Source of the DNA: Verrucomicrobiia bacterium
Lineage (GTDB): Bacteria; Verrucomicrobiota; Verrucomicrobiia; Verrucomicrobiales; DEV007
Length of the DNA stretch: 64,000 nt
NCBI GenBank assembly: GCA_030427505.1
Contig: JAUICH010000012.1
Coordinates: forward strand, 105,921-169,920
Direction: 5' to 3'
Part shown: positions 35,645 through 43,837 of the stretch, piece after piece
How the letters are laid out: the number at the start of each line of letters is the position of its first letter
Numbering within the stretch: position 1 is the first letter of the stretch
Notes under the pieces: model-generated
Databases searched by the model: none
What the model saw: the letters and a program-made list of their open reading frames with translations, nothing else
What the model was told of the DNA's origin: nothing
Translations under genes and position numbers: made by a program

Positions 35645-35816
35645 CTTCATCTGCGCCATCTGAGTTATCTGTGGTCAGATGCTTCATCGACAACAAGCAT
35701 CCCCTTCCCAACTCTCTGTGCACTCCGTGTCCTCTGTGGTTTCCCTCCCTTGGCGTCCGCCATCCCTGCCAACCCACCGATCGGCCCTCTTTCCATCGGT
35801 ACCATCCGTGGTTCAC
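35645..35816. repeat. Degenerate CACAGA/ACGGAG-type intergenic repeats
   Basis: Between ada and the 2OG oxygenase, the minus strand reads as three blocks of short related words: ACCACAGATAACTCAGATGG near 35645-35675, ACCACAGAGGACACGGAGTG near 35711-35740, and ACCACGGATGGTACCGATGG near 35791-35816. These look like a loose 9-10-bp periodic motif. The function is unknown. It could separate the two genes transcriptionally. Confidence 0.5.
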
Positions 35817-36964
35817 TCCCCTTCAGCGTCCGGCCTGCCCTTCGCCTCCCGCTCCAGCAGCAAGCGTTTCCGTTCCACGCCCCACCGGTAACCCGACAGG
35901 CTCCCGTCCGTCCGCACCACGCGATGGCAGGGAATGGCCACCGCCAGCGTGTTCGCCGCGCAAGCGCCCGCCACGGCCCGGACCGCTTTCGGCGCGCCGA
36001 TCCGTTCCGCGATTTCCGAATACGTCACCGTCCTGCCCACGGGAATTTCGCGCAACGCGGCCCAGACCCGGCACTGAAAGGCCGTGCCGCGCACGTCCAG
36101 CGGCAGGTCCAGCCCCACGCCTGGCGCTTCCACCAGGCCCACCACCTGGGCCACTGTGTGCTCGAAAGCCTTATCTCCACCCACCAGGCGCGCCTTGGGA
36201 AACTTGTCCTGCAATTCACGGCTTAGCTGGTCGGGATCGCCCCCCAGCAAAATGGCGCACACGCCGCGTTCTGACGCCGCGACGAGAATGGACCCCAGGG
36301 AACATTCTCCCACCGCGAAGCGGATCGTCTCCCCCGCCCCGCCGTTCCGGAAGCGTTTCGGCGCCATGCCCAACGCCTCCGCCGACTCCGCATAGAACCG
36401 CCCGCTGGAGGGATAGCCCGCCTCGTAAATGGCCTCCGTCACCGAGTTCTTCCGGCTCAGTTCCCGTCGCACCCGTTCCGCCCGCCGGGCCTTGGCATAG
36501 GCTTTCGGGGTAACTCCGGCGATCTTGGCAAACACCCGGTGAAAATGAAAGCGGCTCATTCCCGCCTCCAGCGCCAGCGCGTCCAGGTCCGGCGCCTCAT
36601 CACCCGCCGCCACGGTTTCCTCGATCGCCCGGCAGGCTTCCGCAACCTTCGCAGCTTGTTCTTCCGCGACCGCTGGCCCATTGGGCTGACAGCGCTTGCA
36701 GGGCCGGAACCCCGCCCGCTCCGCCGCCTCGCAGGAAGCGTGAAACGCCACGTTTTCCCGCCGCGCCAACCGCGACGAGCACGACGGCCGGCAATACACC
36801 CCCGTCGTCCGCACGGCATACACAAACACCCCATCCGCCGCCGCGTCCCGCCGCGCCACGGCATCCCAACGCGCCGCCTCCGTGGCGAATGCATTTCGAG
36901 AAGGTCTTTCCGCCACCTTCCGGCGAACCTGGTTTGACGGTCCCGTCTTCAAGTCTGTCTTCAT
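35813..36964 (-). CDS. ada: Ada: methyl-DNA repair and adaptive-response regulator
   Basis: This 383-residue bifunctional protein repairs methyl phosphotriesters and O6-methylguanine and activates the adaptive response. The N-terminal zinc site uses Cys58, Cys62, Cys89 and Cys92, with exactly the spacing of E. coli Ada (38, 42, 69, 72). An AraC-type HTH follows at about 105-205 (ALEAGMSRFHFHRVFAKIAG, SVTEAIYEAGYPSSGRFYAE). The C-terminal methyltransferase domain has IPCHRVVR with acceptor Cys346. The start was set at 36964, as an extension to 37000 adds no recognised sequence. It leads the alkylation repair cluster. No Ada box was located. Confidence 0.94.
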   Translation of the reverse strand: MKTDLKTGPSNQVRRKVAERPSRNAFATEAARWDAVARRDAAADGVFVYAVRTTGVYCRPSCSSRLARRENVAFHASCEAAERAGFRPCKRCQPNGPAVAEEQAAKVAEACRAIEETVAAGDEAPDLDALALEAGMSRFHFHRVFAKIAGVTPKAYAKARRAERVRRELSRKNSVTEAIYEAGYPSSGRFYAESAEALGMAPKRFRNGGAGETIRFAVGECSLGSILVAASERGVCAILLGGDPDQLSRELQDKFPKARLVGGDKAFEHTVAQVVGLVEAPGVGLDLPLDVRGTAFQCRVWAALREIPVGRTVTYSEIAERIGAPKAVRAVAGACAANTLAVAIPCHRVVRTDGSLSGYRWGVERKRLLLEREAKGRPDAEGE

Positions 36965-37314
36965 GGTCTTCGATCTTCGCTTCGAAGACAACCCTGACAC
37001 CGCCCGGAAAAGAAAAACTCCGTTTCTTGCTCTTTCATTGCCGGAGAGGCATCGGGAAAAGAAGCATCTTTCCCAAGCCTGAAGGCCTGGGCTTTCAGCT
37101 CTCGGGAATCAGCAGGGTCTAACAACCCGAATAGGAAAAGATCCTCTCAAGCCCTCGAAAAGGTGCCGGCGAACTTAGACCAAATACTTGTCCCGCCCCC
37201 AAACCTCCTACCTCAATCCCCTCAGCCCCAGACAATTCACCCATCTGACAGTCCGATAGTCTGAAGGTCAGACAGTCGCGACCGCTCGGCCTTCTAACTG
37301 CCCCCCGCTCCAAT
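36965..37314. other. Intergenic region with palindrome and 8-bp repeats
   Basis: This 350-bp region upstream of ada and downstream of pgl holds a single GAA-loop hairpin (CCCAAGCCTGAAGGCCTGGG, 37072-37091), of the same kind as in the 10.3-kb repeats. It also holds an 8-bp-period repeat block at 37243-37282. The ada promoter should lie at 36965-37070. No gene is evident. Confidence 0.5.
37243..37282 (+). repeat. 8-bp-period repeat block (GTCTGAxx), copy 1
   Basis: The sequence breaks into 8-mers ATCTGACA, GTCCGATA, GTCTGAAG, GTCAGACA, GTCGCGAC. It lies 33 bp past the pgl stop. The same kind of block recurs near 38985-39020 and 40511-40558, all within 4 kb. Confidence 0.6.
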
Positions 37315-38007
37315 CTACCAACCCACCAGCCACCACACCGCGCCGGACTTGGTCTGCACCTTACCCGCCGGGTCGTCGCTTTCGCCGGACCAGATGCGTT
37401 CGGCCACCGGCTTCTTACTGTCGCCCGTGGTAAGAAAGGCCACTTCCTTCGCGGCCTCGATCAGGGGATAGGTCACCGTGATCCGGTGGGTGTCGAACTT
37501 CGGCACGTAGTTGCCCACCACCCAGCGCTCGCGTTCTTCAAGGGCCGTGGTGCCGGGAAAAAGCGAGGCCGTGTGGCCGTCGTCGCCCATGCCTAGGAGA
37601 ATAAGGTCGTGCCGGAACACTGGCTGATCCGCCTCCGCCGCGAAGGTCTTCAACAGGGACTCATATTGGCGTGCGGCTTCCTCGGCGTCACGCTCGCCTT
37701 CCATGCGCAGGACGTTCCGGGCGGGCACGTCCGCCGCGTCCAGGAGGTGTTCCTTCACCATGCGGTAGTTGCTGTCGGCATGATCCGGCGGCACGCAGCG
37801 TTCGTCGCCAAAGGTCAGGAGTACCCGGCTCCAGTCAATGTCCTCCCGCTCCGCGAGGGCGGCGTAGATGGGCTTCGGAGTACCGCCGCCGCACAGGCTC
37901 AGGGAAAACGGCTTCTCGCTCTGTGCCTGGTGGGCCACGATGCGGGTGGCGATCCAATCCGCCGCTTCGGCGGTGTAGTCTTCAGTTAAATGGAGCACCT
38001 GGCTCAT
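37315..38007 (-). CDS. pgl: 6-phosphogluconolactonase
   Basis: The enzyme hydrolyses 6-phosphogluconolactone to 6-phosphogluconate in the oxidative pentose phosphate pathway, giving NADPH and pentoses. The 230-residue protein has the SugarP-isomerase-like fold with SLSLCGGGTPKPIYAAL, the phosphate-binding loop (39-44), TFGDERCVPPDHADSNYRM, and LLGMGDDGHTASLFPG, the signature near the active His. Length fits the family. No glucose-6-phosphate dehydrogenase gene adjoins; the neighbours are fabG upstream and ada downstream, both unrelated. Confidence 0.93.
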   Translation of the reverse strand: MSQVLHLTEDYTAEAADWIATRIVAHQAQSEKPFSLSLCGGGTPKPIYAALAEREDIDWSRVLLTFGDERCVPPDHADSNYRMVKEHLLDAADVPARNVLRMEGERDAEEAARQYESLLKTFAAEADQPVFRHDLILLGMGDDGHTASLFPGTTALEERERWVVGNYVPKFDTHRITVTYPLIEAAKEVAFLTTGDSKKPVAERIWSGESDDPAGKVQTKSGAVWWLVGW

Positions 38008-38109
38008 GGTCTTAGGTCTTGTGCGTTCAGCTTAGCAAATAAATTGACATAAACACTTGGGCGCCTGCCCGGCGGATTCAGGCAGCGCTTCCCGTGCCGA
38101 ATCGGGCCC

Positions 38110-38856
38110 TTACATGACCATGCCCCCGTCCACCACCAGCACCTGGCCGGTAATGTAGCGGGCGCCTTCGCCCGCCAGGAACATGGCGGTCGCGGCGATG
38201 TCGGCCGTGGTTCCGAAGTCCTTTAGCGGCACCTGTTCCAAAATCTTGTTACGCAGGTCATCCGTCAGCTCGCCCGTCATGTCCGTGGCGATAAAGCCCG
38301 GCGCGATGGCGTTCACCGTCACCGCGCGGCCGGCGAATTCCTTCGCCAAGGCCTTGGTAAAGCCGATCAGCCCCGCCTTGCTGGCCGCGTAGTTCGCCTG
38401 ACCCGCGTTGCCCATCAGCCCAATGACAGAGCTGATGTTGATGATCCGCGCGCCCGGCTGCTTCAGCAGGCTGCGCTGGAAGGCCTTGGTCAGGTTAAAG
38501 GCGCCCTTCAGGTTCGTGTCCAGAACGGTGTCCCAGTCTTCCTCGCTCATGCGCAGGGCCAGGCCGTCGCGGGTGACTCCGGCGTTGTTCACCAAAATGC
38601 TCACGGGCCCCAGGTCGTCCGCCACCTGCTTGCCCAGCGCCGCCACGGCTTCTCCATTCGACACATCCACCGCATAGGGCGTGGCCGTGCCCGGTCCCGC
38701 GGCGTTCATCTCGTCCGCCGCCGCCTGAGAGTTTGCCTCCGTGCGGCTCACCACCGCCACTTTCGCGCCCCGCTCCACAAAGGCCCGCGCAATGGCTTTC
38801 CCAATGCCCCGGCCCGCTCCCGTCACCACGACTACACGATCCTGAAATTCACTCAT
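38110..38856 (-). CDS. fabG: 3-oxoacyl-ACP reductase FabG
   Basis: This 248-residue short-chain dehydrogenase reduces 3-oxoacyl-ACP with NADPH in fatty-acid elongation. The nucleotide motif TGAGRGIG is at 12-19, VNNAGVTRDGLALRM at about 89, and the catalytic set is Asn114, Ser142/143, Tyr156 (NYAASKAG) and Lys160. GFIATDMTGELTDDLRNKIL and YITGQVLVVDGGMVM are typical of FabG. The ATG at 38856 fits the family length. It stands alone, without other fab genes, so a specialised reductase cannot be excluded, though the motif match to FabG is close. Confidence 0.9.
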   Translation of the reverse strand: MSEFQDRVVVVTGAGRGIGKAIARAFVERGAKVAVVSRTEANSQAAADEMNAAGPGTATPYAVDVSNGEAVAALGKQVADDLGPVSILVNNAGVTRDGLALRMSEEDWDTVLDTNLKGAFNLTKAFQRSLLKQPGARIINISSVIGLMGNAGQANYAASKAGLIGFTKALAKEFAGRAVTVNAIAPGFIATDMTGELTDDLRNKILEQVPLKDFGTTADIAATAMFLAGEGARYITGQVLVVDGGMVM

Positions 38857-38984
38857 GCCCCCGTTTCTCCCATCGGAGGCCGGGAAGTGCAACCCGTTTT
38901 GTGCCTGGAAGTTGTCCTCCGGAGGGGACGCGGGAGGGTTCCGGGGGAACGGGCGGCGCTCGAGGCCCGCTTGGCGCCGTGCGA

Positions 38985-39020
38985 CGAGACAGCCAGACTA
39001 TCGGACTTTCAGATCGGACC
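38985..39020 (-). repeat. 8-bp-period repeat block (GTCCGATx), copy 2
   Basis: On the minus strand it contains GTCCGATC, then after five bases GTCCGATA, GTCTGGCT, GTCTCGTC. It shares GTCCGATAGTCTG with the block at 37243. It lies between the fabG start and the IS element. Confidence 0.5.
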
Positions 39021-39070
39021 GGGTGCGCGTACGATCAAACGACCGCTCCGCGGATCCGCACCAACAAAGG

Positions 39071-40495
39071 GGTGCAGGTTCAATACATAGGTAACAAAAA
39101 TGGTTCAATACATGGGTGACAAAATGGCGGCCGGAAATTGCGTGAGCGAGAAGTCCGGATGCCGTGGAAGGAGACCCGAAAAATGGACCGGAGAATTGAA
39201 TTTGCGATGAAAGCGCTGAGCTGCAGCCATTTTGGAGAGCTGTGCCAAGAGTATGGCATCAGCCGCAAGACAGGCTATAAATGGCGGGAACGCTTTGTGG
39301 CGGGCGGTGTGGCTGGAATGGAAGAGCGCAGCCGGCGGCCCCAAGGCCATGCCAACGAACTGAGCGAAGCGGTTGTGTGCGAGATCATCCGCCTGAAGAA
39401 CGCCCATCTTGGATGGGGCCCGCGCAAGATCCGGGCTCTCTACGAGCGCTGTCACCCCGGAGAGTTGCCCAGCGAAAGCAGCTTCAAACGAGTGCTCGAA
39501 CGCGCCGGACTGACCCAGCCGCGCAAGCGGCGGCCTGCCCGGGAAGCGGGACGGCTGGCCTCGGGATGTAAAGCCCAGGCCCCCAACGAGGTCTGGACCG
39601 TCGACTTCAAAGGCTGGTGGCGCAACATGGGCGGCAAACGCGTCGAACCGCTCACCGTGCGCGACGAGCACAGCCGCATGATCCTGGAATTGCGGGCCGT
39701 GGAAAACTCCCGCACCGAAACCATCCGGCACTGCTTCGAGAGGCTCTTCGAGCAGCACGGCCTTCCCGGCGCCATGCGCAGCGACAACGGCCCGCCGTTT
39801 GCCTGCCACAACGGCCTCCATGGCCTGACCCGGCTTTCGGCGTGGTGGCTGGCCCTGGGCATCGATCTGGAGCGGGGCCGTCCCGGCTGCCCCAGGATAA
39901 TGGCGCCCACGAACGCATGCACCGTGACGTGCGGCGCGAGCTTCAAACCCGGCAGACCCCGCCAGATGAGGAACAGGCCGTCTTCGATCTGTGGCGTCAC
40001 GAGTTCAACACCGAGCGGCCCCACGAAGCCCTTGGCATGGCCCGGCCCGCCGAAGTTTACGAGCCGTCCTCACGGCCCTACACCGGGACTCCTGACGAAC
40101 TCGACTACCAGGGCCGGGAAACCCGGCGCGTCAATCGCACCGGCGTCATTCACTTCCGCCGCGAGCGTCTGGCCATCGCCAGCAGCCTTGCCGACTGGGA
40201 TCTTGGCTTGGGGGAAAGAGACGGCGACCGGATCGAACTGTGGTTTGCAAACCTGCTCCTCGGTCATCTCGATGAGCGCACCCGGAGCTTTCACCCGGCT
40301 CAACCCAGCCCGCCGGAAGGCGGCGTCCGGCCTTTGGGCCGATTCCGCTACGCTCCATCGGCCCAAAGGCCGGAGCACTCAGATTCACCCCAAAACTAAG
40401 CACAAACACTGTAACCCTACTTGATCCCAGTGTTACCCATGTTCTGACCCAAAAGTGTCACCCATGTTTTGACTGCACCATGTTTTGACTGCACC
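39071..40495 (+). mobile_element. IS481-like insertion sequence with damaged transposase
   Basis: About 1.4 kb long. Both tips begin GGTGCAG when read inward. Each end also has two subterminal copies of a TCAAxACATxGGTRACA-like word (left near 39079 and 39112; right near 40425 and 40460). At the right tip the last 16 bp (ATGTTTTGACTGCACC) is tandemly duplicated (40464-40495), so the true outer boundary may be 40479 or 40495. No clear target-site duplication was found. It lies between fabG and a TIM-barrel gene and does not obviously disrupt any gene. Confidence 0.75.
39159..40399 (+). pseudogene. IS481-family transposase, frameshifted
   Basis: The start MPWKETRKMDRRIEFAMKAL is typical of IS481 transposases. 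A helix-turn-helix (CQEYGISRKTGYKWRERF) and an RNase H/integrase core follow, with VWTVDFKGWW (first Asp) and AMRSDNGPPF (second Asp). At about 39892, in CTGCCCCAGG, the frame breaks. The protein continues in another frame as DNGAHERMHRDVRREL, with the third acidic residue and NTERPHEALGMARPAEVY. One lost base in a run of C would explain it. A programmed -1 shift on CCCC is possible but unusual here. A later-diverged C-terminus runs to 40399. Confidence 0.82.
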
Positions 40496-40510
40496 TTCAA
40501 TATTTTCATT

Positions 40511-40558
40511 GTCTGATTGTCTGATTGTCTGACAGTCTCATTGTCTGATTGTCTCCCC
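40511..40558 (+). repeat. 8-bp-period repeat block (GTCTGATT), copy 3
   Basis: Six 8-bp units: GTCTGATT, GTCTGATT, GTCTGACA, GTCTCATT, GTCTGATT, GTCTCCCC. It spans the 3' end of the TIM-barrel gene: the final residues and the stop codon are encoded by the repeat. Such tracts can expand or contract by slippage and so alter the C-terminus. Confidence 0.65.
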
Positions 40559-41413
40559 CGAGAGCCCCTCCAGGTTCTCCCTTAGGCTCTGCTCGGCATC
40601 CATCTCGTTGCGGTGATCCAGAATGCCGATGGGGCCCTGGTAACCGCTGTCCACTACTGCCTTGATCATCTGGGCTTCGAACTCGCCTTGGCCGATGGAC
40701 ACGATCATTGGCTGGGCATCGCGGTTCATGCCGTTCAGGTTCAGGCAGAGGAGGTAGGGTTTCAGCTTCTCCAGTACCGCCGGGAAGTCATCGATATGTT
40801 CGTGGGCGTGGTGAAAATTGTAAACGATACCCACGTGTTCCGCCCCACCTTCAGTGTTTGCCCGCAGCCATTCGCAGACGGCGACGAGGTTCTCCGGCTC
40901 TCCACCCCAGCCTCCGTGGTTGTAGAGGCCCACCTTGCAGCCCAGCTCTCTGCCCTTTTCCACCAGCGGCAGAAAGGCTTGGCCCGCCGCCGCCACTTTT
41001 TCCTCCTGGGTGCCCCCTTTCGGGCTGGGGGCCGTCCGCCAGATCTGGGGATGAATGCCGTATTTTTCGAACAGCGGATACGCCGCGTCGTGCCCGCCCC
41101 AAAAGGCAAAGAACTCGATCCCCGCCGCCTGCATGGCCTGAATTTCTTCCTCGAACTGCGCCACATGCTCCGCCCGCCAGTCGTAGGCCAGCCGTTTCAG
41201 GCCCAGGCGCTTCAGCATTTCCGCCCGCTCCGCCGGTCCCCGCTTCGCCGCGTCAAAAGGCACGATGCACCAAGCCACCAAGTTCTCGGTGGCGAAGTTC
41301 GCCGGCGCGGCCTTCTCCTCAGCGCCGGAGGGACCGGGCTTGAAAAGCAAGGCGGCGGAAATCAGGGCCACCGCCCAGACGCGGAACCGGGGACAGAAAG
41401 GGGGAATTTTCAT
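40538..41413 (-). CDS. Exported sugar-phosphate isomerase/epimerase-like TIM-barrel protein
   Basis: This 291-residue protein of the xylose isomerase-like TIM-barrel family has a signal peptide (FRVWAVALISAALLFKPGPS). Barrel strands are visible as LKRLAYDWRAEHVAQFEEEI, GIEFFAFWGGHD, CKVGLYNHGGWGGEPENL, VGIVYNFHHAHEHIDDFPAV, LLCLNLNGMN and GPIGILDHRN. The His and Glu residues at strand ends fit a metal site. Family members isomerise or cleave sugars, and exported versions are common in Planctomycetes and Verrucomicrobia with unknown substrates. Its last residues are encoded in an 8-bp repeat block. Confidence 0.75.
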   Translation of the reverse strand: MKIPPFCPRFRVWAVALISAALLFKPGPSGAEEKAAPANFATENLVAWCIVPFDAAKRGPAERAEMLKRLGLKRLAYDWRAEHVAQFEEEIQAMQAAGIEFFAFWGGHDAAYPLFEKYGIHPQIWRTAPSPKGGTQEEKVAAAGQAFLPLVEKGRELGCKVGLYNHGGWGGEPENLVAVCEWLRANTEGGAEHVGIVYNFHHAHEHIDDFPAVLEKLKPYLLCLNLNGMNRDAQPMIVSIGQGEFEAQMIKAVVDSGYQGPIGILDHRNEMDAEQSLRENLEGLSGETIRQ

Positions 41414-41859
41414 GGGGCAATACAGCACGCGGCTATCTCTTTCTCCATTCCAAATCTCTAGAGCTTTTGGTAAGGAGTTGTAGCCGCGCCATGCCGGGGC
41501 ATGGTCCCAATCGGTCTAACGGCAACGCGAGACAATGGTGGAACGCGATCTCCGAGGTCCGAGCTGAGCTGGGCTGGCCGATTCACGAAAGCACAACCGA
41601 CAGACCTTATTTCTTCGTTTGGACCTCGATCCAGCCAACAGTGGTCTGTCTGGTTCGTTCGAACGCGGCGCGAACCCTTCGCCGCCACGAATCGGCAACC
41701 CGGTTCGCGAGTTCCTCGCCCGGAGGTCGAGGACCGCCCTCCAGCGTCTCATGCTCCAGGCAATTCCGCAGGTGGCTGGGACTTCCACCACCTTCGGTGG
41801 CCGAGATGGGTAAATTCTCCGGCTACACTTTTCCAACACCGCTCTAATTCTCCCCCAAT
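41414..41859. other. Gap containing dispersed repeat family B, no gene evident
   Basis: This stretch of 446 bp lies between the TIM-barrel gene and yraN. It contains the family B repeat at 41537-41738. Several frames are open on both strands, but they overlap each other, lie inside the repeat and show no recognisable motif. About 120 bp on each side is unique and may contain promoters. Confidence 0.55.
41537..41738 (-). repeat. Dispersed repeat family B, copy 2 (inverted)
   Basis: On the minus strand this starts GGTCCTCGACCTCCGGGCGA and ends CTCGGAGATCGCGTTCCACC, matching the ends of the copy at 23567-23725. The interior is longer and divergent apart from AGGTCCAAACG. It is a decayed or variant member of the same family in the opposite orientation. 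Confidence 0.65.
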
Positions 41860-42336
41860 TCAAATCCGGTAGCCATCCGGTAGCGTAAACGCGCCCTCGA
41901 TCCGCTCCAGGCGCGGCGGACTCCCGTCCTCCAGGATCACTTCCACGATGTCAAAGCGGTAGTGAATCTCCTCTGGCGCCTTGTTCAACAGCCGCAGCCA
42001 CTCCAGCGCGGCGCGGATGATGAGCCTCTCTTTATCCGTGTCCACCGCGGCGCTGGGCCGGAGGAAGCCGCTGCTCGTCCGCGTCTTGACCTCCGTGAAC
42101 ACCAGGGTGTCCCCGTCCCGGCACACGATGTCCACCTCCCCGCCGTGCCGGGCTTTGAAATTCCGGTAGAGCACCTTACAACCCTGGCGGCGCAGGTACT
42201 TCGCGGCCAGCGTCTCGCCCAGCGCCCCCACGCGGCGGTTCCACTCCCCCGCGCCCAGGGCCTCCCGGTCACCCAAGGTCAAAGGCGAGCTGAGAGACGG
42301 GCCGAAAAGAGCGTCGATGAATCGGGCAAGGACCAT
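41860..42336 (-). CDS. yraN: UPF0102/YraN-family endonuclease-like protein
   Basis: This 158-residue member of the YraN family has a restriction-endonuclease-like fold and unclear cellular role. It contains RRVGALGETLAAKYLRRQGC, then GGEVDIVCRDGDTLVFTEVK with the acidic residues and Lys of the E..D..E-x-K site. The family is usually linked to rnhB, and here its start overlaps the 3' end of rnhB by 68 bp, so the two are coupled. ATG at 42336 is chosen; a start at 42390 would increase the overlap. Confidence 0.87.
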   Translation of the reverse strand: MVLARFIDALFGPSLSSPLTLGDREALGAGEWNRRVGALGETLAAKYLRRQGCKVLYRNFKARHGGEVDIVCRDGDTLVFTEVKTRTSSGFLRPSAAVDTDKERLIIRAALEWLRLLNKAPEEIHYRFDIVEVILEDGSPPRLERIEGAFTLPDGYRI

Positions 42337-42889
42337 GATTCCGCAGGGCTTCCAGGTGTTGACGGGTTCCGTAGCCTTTGTGGGCCTCAAATCCGTAGTG
42401 GGGATACTGCCGGCTGTAGTCGCACATCAGCCGGTCCCGTTCCACTTTGGCAATCACGCTCGCGGCGGCGATGGACAGGCTGCGGCCATCCCCCTTTACC
42501 ACTGCTTCATACGGCAGGCAAAACTTCGGCAAGGGGCTGCCGTCGATTAACGCCGCGTCCGCCGATATGGACAAAGCTTTCACTGCTTTTTCCATGGCCA
42601 GGTGACTGGCGCGCAGGATGTTCAACGAATCGATCTCCGCCACGTCCACCACGGCAAAGGCCCAAGCCAGCGCCGCGCCGCCTTCCGTCAGTTCCGCGTA
42701 AATGCTTTCCCGCTGCTTCTCACTGAGCTGTTTGGAGTCATTCAGCTTCGCGTGCTTGAAACGCTCCGGCAATACCACGGCAGCCGCCACCACCGGTCCC
42801 GCCAGAGGGCCGCGCCCCGCCTCATCGATCCCCGCCACCGCACGGAACCCCTTTTTGCGCCACTTTATTTCGAAAGTCAGATCCGGCAT
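42269..42889 (-). CDS. rnhB: Ribonuclease HII
   Basis: This 206-residue enzyme degrades RNA in RNA-DNA hybrids and starts removal of single ribonucleotides in DNA. The signature GIDEAGRGPLAGPVVAAAVV holds catalytic Asp22 and Glu23. LNDSKQLSEKQRESIYAEL, ALIDGSPLP with a further Asp, and SIAAASVIAKVERDRLM with the last acidic site complete the RNase HII set. It overlaps yraN and follows rplS by about 220 bp with a terminator between. Confidence 0.95.
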   Translation of the reverse strand: MPDLTFEIKWRKKGFRAVAGIDEAGRGPLAGPVVAAAVVLPERFKHAKLNDSKQLSEKQRESIYAELTEGGAALAWAFAVVDVAEIDSLNILRASHLAMEKAVKALSISADAALIDGSPLPKFCLPYEAVVKGDGRSLSIAAASVIAKVERDRLMCDYSRQYPHYGFEAHKGYGTRQHLEALRNHGPCPIHRRSFRPVSQLAFDLG

Positions 42890-42989
42890 TTTTGATTCCG
42901 TGTCGTTACGAGCGCTGACCTGGCGTAAAACGCGAACCGGGATTCACGGGGACGAAGAGGAACCCGCCCCGCCAGCGCTCCCGTACGCG

Positions 42990-43026
42990 AAAACCGCCGG
43001 TCCCCGTTCATAACCGGGCCGGCGGT
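42990..43026 (-). terminator. Rho-independent terminator after rplS
   Basis: Stem ACCGCCGG...CCGGCGGT (42993-43000 with 43019-43026) is followed on the minus strand by TTTT (42990-42993). It lies between the rplS stop at 43107 and the rnhB start at 42889, and would end the rplS transcript. Confidence 0.75.
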
Positions 43027-43106
43027 GATCTCACAATCTCTAAGTTGGGGAAAAGGGGTCGATTACAACAGAAAGACTCTTTTCAAAAACCAGCGCTTCA
43101 GGCGCT

Positions 43107-43466
43107 TCAGGAAAGGCGATCCGCGGACTTCACCGTGGTCGCCTGCTTGCCCACGCGGCCGCGCAGGTAGTTGATCTTGGCGCGGCGGACTTTGCCCCGG
43201 CTGAAGACCTCGATCTTCGCGATCTTCGGGGAGTGCACCTGGAAAACGCGTTCCACGCCCTCGCCATTGGAAATCTTGCGCACCGTAAAGGCTTCATTGA
43301 TGCCCGTGCCGCGGCGGCCCATCACGATACCCTGGAAAATCTGGATACGCTCTTTGCCGCCTTCCACCACGCGGGAATGCACTTTCAGCGTATCCCCGGG
43401 GCCAAAGGCCGGGACGTCTTCGCGCATTTGCTCGCGTTCGATCTTTTCAATCACACTCTTGCTCAT
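43107..43466 (-). CDS. rplS: 50S ribosomal protein L19
   Basis: This is the 119-residue ribosomal protein at the interface of the subunits. It starts [20 protein letters not shown] and contains [40 protein letters not shown] and [17 protein letters not shown], all typical. The frame is open upstream to 43730, but the family length fixes the start at 43466. trmD and rpsP, which often accompany rplS, are absent. It is divergent from tRNA-Asp. Confidence 0.96.
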   Translation of the reverse strand: MSKSVIEKIEREQMREDVPAFGPGDTLKVHSRVVEGGKERIQIFQGIVMGRRGTGINEAFTVRKISNGEGVERVFQVHSPKIAKIEVFSRGKVRRAKINYLRGRVGKQATTVKSADRLS

Positions 43467-43508
43467 GACCACTAAAGAAGTAAAAAATACCGGATAAGTT
43501 TCCACGCC

Positions 43509-43527
43509 GGAGAATCTCGAATTCTCC
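43509..43527 (-). ncRNA. Possible rplS 5' leader hairpin
   Basis: GGAGAAT-CTCGA-ATTCTCC (7-bp stem, 5-nt loop) lies 43 bp before the rplS start, in the expected untranslated leader. Ribosomal protein genes are often controlled by such leaders. The structure alone is weak evidence and no known leader family was matched. Confidence 0.25.
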
Positions 43528-43760
43528 TCTAAATACACGGCCAGCGAGCCGGAAGGCGCGGAGCCGTTACCGATACCCGTAAAGCTAGGGAAAGCAATGA
43601 TTTTTCGAAATAAATTGTTGCACGAAAAGCAGCCGGAGCCTACCGTCCGCTTCCGCTTTTCGACGGACCTGATCCGTTTACAGCGCCCTGCAAAGCTGGA
43701 TCCCCAGATCTGCTCAGGACTCTTTCGCAAGAAAGTTTACGCGCCCCGAAAACACGGAAT

Positions 43761-43837
<77 letters not shown>

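Noticed and set aside
39892..39900. Programmed frameshift in the transposase
   Set aside because: No typical slippery heptamer with a downstream structure was evident; a one-base loss in a C run is simpler.
39617..40399. Separate plus-strand gene
   Set aside because: It is the second half of the IS481 transposase in the shifted frame; its first part is an overlapping shadow.
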